From the NCBI GenBank assembly GCA_946482335.1, contig CAMLRG010000033.1, forward strand, positions 1 to 34,810: 34,810 nt of DNA, given 5' to 3'. The position numbers were made by a program, and so were the translations under genes. The notes under the pieces were generated by a model, which made no database searches, had not been told where the DNA came from, and was given only the letters and a program-made list of their open reading frames with translations. This document shows, piece after piece, positions 34,810 to 34,810 of the stretch; within the stretch, counting starts at the first letter, position 1, and each line of letters opens with the position of its first letter. Source of the DNA: an uncultured Duganella sp. Its GTDB lineage: Bacteria; Pseudomonadota; Gammaproteobacteria; Burkholderiales; Burkholderiaceae.

Positions 34810-34810
34810 C

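Noticed and set aside
1..34810. CRISPR array, integrated phage or complete insertion sequence
   Set aside because: No spaced identical repeats, integrase, transposase or tRNA-associated duplication was seen; the only repeats are the short palindromes and direct repeats listed.

Overview
The window is GC-rich, densely packed chromosomal DNA with short intergenic gaps and mostly AGGAG-type ribosome binding sites. Gene content points to an environmental betaproteobacterium of the Oxalobacteraceae (Massilia/Duganella/Janthinobacterium type): a TonB receptor with tryptophan-halogenase, SapC and cupin genes, a tandem glycine riboswitch, yajQ next to murB, and dispersed GGGGTC...GACCCC palindromes. 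The organism call is inference from gene content, not from a marker gene. I saw no rRNA, tRNA, CRISPR array, phage or complete insertion sequence.

Layout. (1) 1-4252: a palindromic repeat, a possible LytTR-type direct-repeat site, then a DUF418 membrane protein and a secreted penicillin-acylase-family hydrolase in one operon. (2) 4259-5800, minus strand: a secreted papain-like cysteine protease and a secreted protein of unknown family, transcribed behind a well-formed tandem glycine riboswitch with its own sigma70-like promoter. (3) 5853-25694: a sugar-polymer utilisation locus. It holds a complete sugar ABC importer with its ATPase, a LacI-family regulator, a cytoplasmic GH1 and a periplasmic GH3 beta-glucosidase, an FHS-type sugar permease, and a minus-strand operon of TonB-dependent receptor, halogenase, SapC, cupin/JmjC and a second halogenase. 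Divergent from the receptor is a secreted polysaccharide deacetylase-GH16 fusion. Five near-identical CG-centred palindromes (consensus TGGAAACGTTTCCA) sit at the four transcription start regions, so one LacI-type regulator probably controls the whole locus. (4) 25710-29094: an NTF2-like protein, a DUF2868 membrane protein and a DUF3482 GTPase with translational coupling. (5) 29046-30799: an SDR oxidoreductase with a divergent LysR regulator. (6) 30851-34757: a DHH phosphoesterase, a nitronate-monooxygenase-like flavoprotein with a C-terminal cysteine cluster, yajQ and murB.

How region 3 may work (inference): GH16 cuts a beta-glucan, probably of the laminarin or mixed-linkage type, outside the cell. 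The TonB receptor imports oligomers, GH3 trims them in the periplasm, the FHS permease takes up monosaccharide, the ABC importer takes up short oligomers, and GH1 hydrolyses those inside. The two flavin-dependent halogenases, SapC and JmjC-like protein are co-transcribed with the receptor and share its operator. Their role in a glycan locus is unexplained. This operon and the glycine-riboswitch-controlled protease operon are the two most interesting parts of the window.
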